Origin: Caldiserica bacterium UBA4822
Lineage (GTDB): Bacteria; Caldisericota; Caldisericia; Cryosericales; Cryosericaceae
Assembly: GCA_002402295.1 (NCBI GenBank)
Contig: DHFO01000049.1
Coordinates: forward strand, 1-8,727
Reading direction: 5' to 3'
Length of the DNA: 8,727 nucleotides
Position 1 is the stretch's first letter; each line of letters begins with the position of its first letter. The translations under genes were made by a program, and so were the position numbers. Of the stretch, positions 5,480 to 8,727 are shown in pieces. A model generated the notes under the pieces. That model was not told the DNA's origin and made no database searches. It saw only the letters and a list, made by a program, of their open reading frames with translations.

Positions 5480-6019
5480 TTGAATAGAGCTTTGCGCGAG
5501 GTCCTTGACTGGGTTATCATCATTGCAGTTGCCTTTGGGGCATCCTATGGTCTTCGGCACTGGGTTGTAGAGCCGTACCGGATCCAGATGTCCTCCATGG
5601 AAACGACGGTGTTTCCCAATGACCTTGTCATGGTTGATAAGTTGTCGTATCGCTTTCATGAGCCCCGCCGTGGCGATGTCATCATCTTCTGGCCTCCTGG
5701 CGTTACTACGGGGGACCCGTACATCAAGAGGCTCATTGGGCTCCCAGGGGAGACCGTTGAAGCCAGGGATGGCAGAGTACTCGTTGATGGTAACCCTCTG
5801 GACGAGCCGTACATCCACGGCTATGTAATGTCCGACTTCGGTCCTACCACCGTAGCACAGGGTCAGTTCTTTGTCATGGGAGACAATCGGGCTGTCAGTC
5901 TGGATTCCCGTTCCTTTGGAACCATTCCTCTGGATTCGATTGTCGGTCGAGCCATGTTTGCGTACTGGCCGCTTCAGCATGCGGTCGTGCTTCGGGCTCT
6001 GACTGTTGTGGCACAGTAA
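5480..6019 (+). CDS. lepB: Signal peptidase I
   Basis: Signal peptidase I cuts signal peptides from exported pre-proteins at the outer face of the cytoplasmic membrane. The protein has 179 residues with one N-terminal membrane segment (about 10-30), like the short Gram-positive/Thermotoga type. Box B is Y-R-I-Q-M-S-S-M-E-T-T-V (33-44), with likely nucleophile Ser39. Box D is Y-I-K-R-L-I-G-L-P-G-E (81-91), with general base Lys83. Box E is M-G-D-N-R-A-V-S-L-D-S-R-S-F-G (133-147). The Ser-Lys dyad is intact. The usual S-M-x-P-T sequence reads S-M-E-T-T, so the Pro is replaced by Thr. The start is the TTG at 5480, 3 nt after rplS. No ideal ribosome site is present (AAGGAG at 5456-5461 is 18 nt away, with GAGAAG nearer), so translation is probably coupled to rplS. 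Confidence 0.95.
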   Translation: MNRALREVLDWVIIIAVAFGASYGLRHWVVEPYRIQMSSMETTVFPNDLVMVDKLSYRFHEPRRGDVIIFWPPGVTTGDPYIKRLIGLPGETVEARDGRVLVDGNPLDEPYIHGYVMSDFGPTTVAQGQFFVMGDNRAVSLDSRSFGTIPLDSIVGRAMFAYWPLQHAVVLRALTVVAQ

Positions 6020-6062
6020 TCGATTCGCGCAACGCTCGTTCCGTCAGCATGTCCTGGTTGCG

Positions 6063-6070
6063 GGGGGAGG
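6063..6070 (+). promoter_or_regulatory. Ribosome binding site that sets the rnhB start
   Basis: A GGGGGAGG run ends 5 nt before the ATG at 6076. The ATG at 6049 lacks such a site and would only add nine residues, with this site read as coding sequence. Confidence 0.6.
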
Positions 6071-6075
6071 CCATC

Positions 6076-6780
6076 ATGCGACATGAAGCTCTGGCGCTCA
6101 TGGAACAAGGTGTTAGAATTCGGTACGGTTTTGACACCATTATTGGCATCGACGAAGCCGGCCGGGGAGCACTGGCTGGTCCGGTTTATGCCGGCGCGTG
6201 CGCGGTAACGGACGCAACCGACACGGCGTTCATCAACGACTCGAAGGTCCTCAGCAGAAGGCAACGCGAACAGGCGTTCGAGCTGCTTCCTGCTCATGCC
6301 CTTGTTGCCACCGGATGCGCCAGCGCCGCGCAGATTGATGCTTGTGGAATCTTGCAGGCTACGTATGAGGCGATGGAGATGGCTTTTCGAGCGCTGCTTC
6401 CACAGGTTCGGGAGCGCTGGGGCGGCAGCGCGCGTATCGGTGTTGTTGTTGACGGGTCGCTGCTGCCTCCTTTTCTTCAGACGCAATCGGTGGCCGCTCT
6501 GGCTCTTGTCGACGCAGATGCGCTTCTTCTGTCTGTTGCAGCAGCAAGCATTGCAGCCAAGGTGACCCGGGACCGGACCATGGTGGACCTGTCCCACCGC
6601 GTCCATGGGTATGGATTCGAAGGAAACGTAGGCTACGGCACTCATGAGCACATCGGTGCCATCCGAAAGCGCGGTCTGTCCGCCGAGCACCGTCACAGCT
6701 TTGTTATCAGGGAACTCGCAACGACCGAGGAGCAGTCTCTTGCACCGCGACCACAACAGGGAACTCGGCACCGCAGGTGA
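6076..6780 (+). CDS. rnhB: Ribonuclease HII
   Basis: RNase HII cuts the RNA strand of RNA-DNA hybrids and single ribonucleotides left in DNA. The product is 234 residues from the preferred ATG. Motifs are G-I-D-E-A-G-R-G (24-31) with catalytic Asp26 and Glu27, N-D-S-K-V-L-S (54-60), V-V-D-G (124-127) with Asp126, and A-A-A-S-I-A-A-K-V-T-R-D (155-166). Asp148, in V-D-A-D, is the likely fourth metal ligand, in place of the usual K-G-D context. The substrate-side signature Y-G-F-E-G-N-V-G-Y-G-T (179-189) and H-R-H-S-F (205-209) follow. All four acidic residues appear present. The last 41 nt overlap yraN in another frame, and the C-terminal tail after about residue 215 is polar and probably not conserved. 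Confidence 0.95.
   Translation: MRHEALALMEQGVRIRYGFDTIIGIDEAGRGALAGPVYAGACAVTDATDTAFINDSKVLSRRQREQAFELLPAHALVATGCASAAQIDACGILQATYEAMEMAFRALLPQVRERWGGSARIGVVVDGSLLPPFLQTQSVAALALVDADALLLSVAAASIAAKVTRDRTMVDLSHRVHGYGFEGNVGYGTHEHIGAIRKRGLSAEHRHSFVIRELATTEEQSLAPRPQQGTRHRR
6727..6732 (+). promoter_or_regulatory. Ribosome binding site of yraN inside rnhB
   Basis: GAGGAG lies 7 nt before the TTG at 6740, inside the 3' end of rnhB. It identifies TTG as the yraN start, because the longer in-frame ORF from 6644 adds 32 residues that do not look like the family. Confidence 0.6.
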
Positions 6781-7117
6781 GGATCTTGCCGCTGAGTGGT
6801 TGATGCAGCAGGGGTTCCATGTCGTACGCCGTAACCTGCGTACACCATACGGAGAGCTTGACATCATTGCGGAGCGGCGAGGTGAAGTTCACGTCATCGA
6901 AGTCAAGACGCGGAGGAGTGTGGCGTTTGGTGACCCTCTTGAGGCAATCGACCGCAGGAAACAGGAGCACCTGCGGCGTTCCACTGCAGCTGCGCTGGCA
7001 GCAGGTATCGAGGGTCTGCCGAGGCCATGTCGGGGCGTCCATGTAGATGCCATCAGCGTTCTTGCAGACGGCCACTCTGAGCCAGTCATACGGTTTCTGC
7101 AGGATATTCTTGCATAG
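6740..7117 (+). CDS. yraN: YraN / UPF0102 family protein with endonuclease-like fold
   Basis: The product is 125 residues from the TTG start, the usual size for YraN proteins. The family has a PD-(D/E)XK nuclease-like core, but its cellular role is not firmly established. Visible motifs are G-x-x-G-E-D-L-A-A-E-W-L (10-21), the G-F-x-x-x-x-R-N segment (25-32), Y-G-E-L-D-I-I-A (37-44) with Asp41, and V-I-E-V-K-T-R (52-58) with Glu54 and Lys56. The presumed metal-binding acidic residues and the Lys are therefore present. The gene overlaps the rnhB end by 41 nt, a neighbourhood also common elsewhere (rnhB-yraN), which suggests a role linked to DNA or RNA repair. It is likely the last gene of the rplS-lepB-rnhB-yraN run. 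Confidence 0.9.
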   Translation: MHRDHNRELGTAGEDLAAEWLMQQGFHVVRRNLRTPYGELDIIAERRGEVHVIEVKTRRSVAFGDPLEAIDRRKQEHLRRSTAAALAAGIEGLPRPCRGVHVDAISVLADGHSEPVIRFLQDILA

Positions 7118-7144
7118 GTCACGGATGGTGGTAGCGTGAACTAT

Positions 7145-7150
7145 AGGAGG
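7145..7150 (+). promoter_or_regulatory. Ribosome binding site of the ABC ATPase gene
   Basis: AGGAGG lies 7 nt before the GTG at 7158 and clearly marks that codon as the start. The 40-nt gap after yraN shows no strong promoter or terminator. Confidence 0.8.
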
Positions 7151-7157
7151 TGCTTCA

Positions 7158-7883
7158 GTGGAACAGGCACTTGTAGTGAGCGGGCTCAGAAAAAGCTACG
7201 GGGGGCTGGAAGCCCTGCACGGCATCAGCTTTGAGGTTGCCCCTGGGGAGATTTTCGCTCTTATCGGACCGAACGGGGCTGGCAAGACGACAACCTTGCG
7301 CATCGTGGCTACGATTCTGCAGCCTTCCTCCGGCTCGGCCAGTGTCTATGGGATGGATGTCCAACGGCAGGCAGCTGCTGTCCGAGAGATCGTCAGCTAC
7401 CTGCCTGAGGAAGCGGGTGCCTACAAGAACCTGACAGGGCTGGGATACCTGTACTTCATGGCGGACCTGTTCGCAACTGATACTGCCACTGCACGCGGAT
7501 ATGTGCAGAATGCTGCAGCCGTTTCAGGACTGGGCGAACGTCTGCACGACAAGATCGGCACCTACAGCAAAGGAATGACTCGCAAACTTCTGCTATCCCG
7601 CGTTGTCATGACGGCTCCGAAGCTTGCGATAATCGATGAACCCACCAGCGGGCTGGACGTCGTTGCAGCGATTGACATCCGCGAGTCCATCCGGAGAGCG
7701 GCACAGGCGGGCATGGCTGTTCTGCTGTCGAGCCACAATATGCTGGAGATCGAGTATCTGTCAGACCGCGTTGCGATTGTCGACAAGGGAACGATTCACG
7801 AGGTGGGATCTCCAGCGGAACTCAAGGACAGGTACGGCAAGGCAAACCTCGAGGAGGTCTTTGTCGAGGTGGTGCGGGGATGA
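7158..7883 (+). CDS. ABC transporter ATP-binding protein, NatA-like
   Basis: This 241-residue protein is the ATPase half of an ABC-2-type exporter; NatA is the Na+ exporter ATPase that names this group, but the substrate here is unknown. In order it shows Walker A G-P-N-G-A-G-K-T-T (37-45), a Q-loop position occupied by Glu in Y-L-P-E-E (81-85), a signature Y-S-K-G-M (136-140), Walker B L-A-I-I-D-E-P (156-162), a D-loop S-G-L-D (164-167) and the H-loop His193. The S-K-G-M signature and the Glu are common in NatA and ABC-2 ATPases, so they are not defects. The start is GTG with an AGGAGG 7 nt upstream. The stop overlaps the permease start by an ATGA, so the two are translationally coupled and form one transporter. 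Confidence 0.94.
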   Translation: MEQALVVSGLRKSYGGLEALHGISFEVAPGEIFALIGPNGAGKTTTLRIVATILQPSSGSASVYGMDVQRQAAAVREIVSYLPEEAGAYKNLTGLGYLYFMADLFATDTATARGYVQNAAAVSGLGERLHDKIGTYSKGMTRKLLLSRVVMTAPKLAIIDEPTSGLDVVAAIDIRESIRRAAQAGMAVLLSSHNMLEIEYLSDRVAIVDKGTIHEVGSPAELKDRYGKANLEEVFVEVVRG

Positions 7884-8727
7884 GGAGATTTGTTGTTGTC
7901 TTCAAGAAAGAACTTCGGGAGACTCTTACGTGGCAACTGCTGATTCCAATCCTCCTCGTGATGGTCATCTACGGGTTCCTTGGCAGAGTCATCAACCAGG
8001 AGCAGCAGAAGCAGAGTGCCCCTCAACCTGTCATGGTACTTGACCTCGACCACTCCGGGACGTCGGCCATGCTGGCCGGCATTCTTGCCAAAGCGAATTT
8101 TGCAGTCACTCCGGTCTATCAGGGGACAGCCGAGCAAGTTGTCGCAAGGGCTGTGCAAGATCGGAGTGCAATTGCGGTCATGGTTATTCCCCAGGGTTTT
8201 GAGTCCGGCATTCTTGCCCGAAAGCCACAAACCGTACAGACCTACACCATCATCCGGAGCTTTTCCATGTCAGGTGTTCAGGGAACCTTCAGAATGGATG
8301 CTGCACTGAGCGCGATGAACGAGTCGATTGGAGACGAGTATCTGCGCGCAGACAGTTCGGGTCTCGATCCTGCCATGGTCCGCAACGCCATCAGCTCTCA
8401 GTCATTTGTGACAGTCGGGACTGTGTCTGCCGAGGTGAGTCCCCAGGCAGTCGTGAGCGTCGTGACGCAGCAGACCCTGCTGATACCGATCGTGCTGTTC
8501 ATGGTCATCATGATGTCGGCGCAGATGATTGCCGCTTCGATCGCTGGCGAGAAGGAGAACAAGACCTTGGAGACATTGCTGTCGACTCCGATCGGAAGAG
8601 GCGCGCTGGTAACGGCTAAGATGACGGCGTCAGGCCTGGTCGCCCTGGTGACCGCAGCGGCCTACATGGTTGGAATGAGAAGTTACATGAGCAGCCTGGT
8701 GGGAACAGATGGCAATGTTCCTGAGGC
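7880..8727 (+). CDS. ABC-2 type transporter permease, NatB-like, N-terminal part only
   Basis: The gene runs off the right edge after 282 complete codons. Membrane segment 1 is at about 18-36, followed by a large extracytoplasmic domain (about 37-198) and further segments at about 199-222 and 240-265. Between the last two is the E-K-E-N-K-T-L-E-T-L-L-S-T-P-I stretch (224-238), the coupling motif of ABC-2/NatB permeases that contacts the ATPase. The large outer domain between segments 1 and 2 is the NatB/ABC2_membrane_3 pattern. The ATG overlaps the ATPase stop (ATGA); coupling may replace a separate ribosome site. The substrate is unknown. Confidence 0.9.
   Translation, partial: MRRFVVVFKKELRETLTWQLLIPILLVMVIYGFLGRVINQEQQKQSAPQPVMVLDLDHSGTSAMLAGILAKANFAVTPVYQGTAEQVVARAVQDRSAIAVMVIPQGFESGILARKPQTVQTYTIIRSFSMSGVQGTFRMDAALSAMNESIGDEYLRADSSGLDPAMVRNAISSQSFVTVGTVSAEVSPQAVVSVVTQQTLLIPIVLFMVIMMSAQMIAASIAGEKENKTLETLLSTPIGRGALVTAKMTASGLVALVTAAAYMVGMRSYMSSLVGTDGNVPE

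Noticed and set aside
5974..6867. A 297-codon minus-strand ORF across rnhB and yraN
   Set aside because: It is antisense to two recognised genes and reads as basic, low-complexity sequence without motifs.
7158..7883. Non-canonical ABC signature (Y-S-K-G-M) and Glu at the Q-loop as signs of a dead ATPase
   Set aside because: These variants are usual in NatA/ABC-2 export ATPases, and Walker A, Walker B, D-loop and H-loop are intact.
1..8727. A defence system, mobile element or CRISPR array
   Set aside because: No transposase, integrase, phage, nuclease-effector or regularly spaced repeats were seen; the genes are housekeeping, peptidase, redox and transport functions.

Overview
The window is bacterial chromosome of about mid-50s % GC (estimated by eye) with ordinary, compact gene content: nine recognisable protein genes, two of them cut by the window edges. 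The most informative marker is a trmD gene overlapping a gene for a PF09936-type SPOUT RNA methyltransferase, with rplS, lepB, rnhB and yraN close by. From memory, trmD - PF09936 - rplS - lepB is the Thermotoga-type order. High GC, TTG/GTG starts and strong AGGAGG-type ribosome sites would fit a Thermotogota- or Caldisericota/Cryosericota-like lineage. That placement is an inference and is not proven here. No rRNA, tRNA, CRISPR array, insertion sequence or phage gene is visible.

Layout: (1) 1-322, minus strand: the start of a secreted Asp-box (BNR) beta-propeller protein. (2) 323-905: a 583-bp divergent intergenic region with an 11-bp direct repeat, a series of short hairpins ending in a terminator-like stem, and a -10 element for the next gene. 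(3) 906-2960: a complete S9C-type prolyl oligopeptidase-family peptidase, followed by a perfect 11-bp inverted repeat. (4) 3069-4371: trmD and the PF09936 methyltransferase, overlapping by 8 nt; trmD appears to have its own promoter and possibly a leaderless mRNA. (5) 4421-4921, minus strand: a small FMN nitroreductase, convergent with the methyltransferase gene. (6) 5081-7117: a promoter and then rplS, lepB, rnhB and yraN in one direction. (7) 7158-8727: a NatA-like ABC ATPase and the start of its ABC-2 permease, coupled by an ATGA overlap.

Functionally, the core is translation and genome maintenance: tRNA m1G37 methylation, a second RNA methyltransferase, ribosomal protein L19, signal peptidase I, RNase HII and a YraN nuclease-fold protein. 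The signal peptidase would process exported proteins such as the one at the left edge. The nitroreductase splits what is a continuous trmD-rplS block in some relatives, and rplS has acquired or kept a good extended -10 promoter.

I did not find a clearly new biological system. The points most worth a second look are the structured leader or possible small RNA at 546-800, the leaderless-type trmD promoter, the Glu in place of the catalytic Asp of TrmD, and the rearranged trmD/rplS locus.
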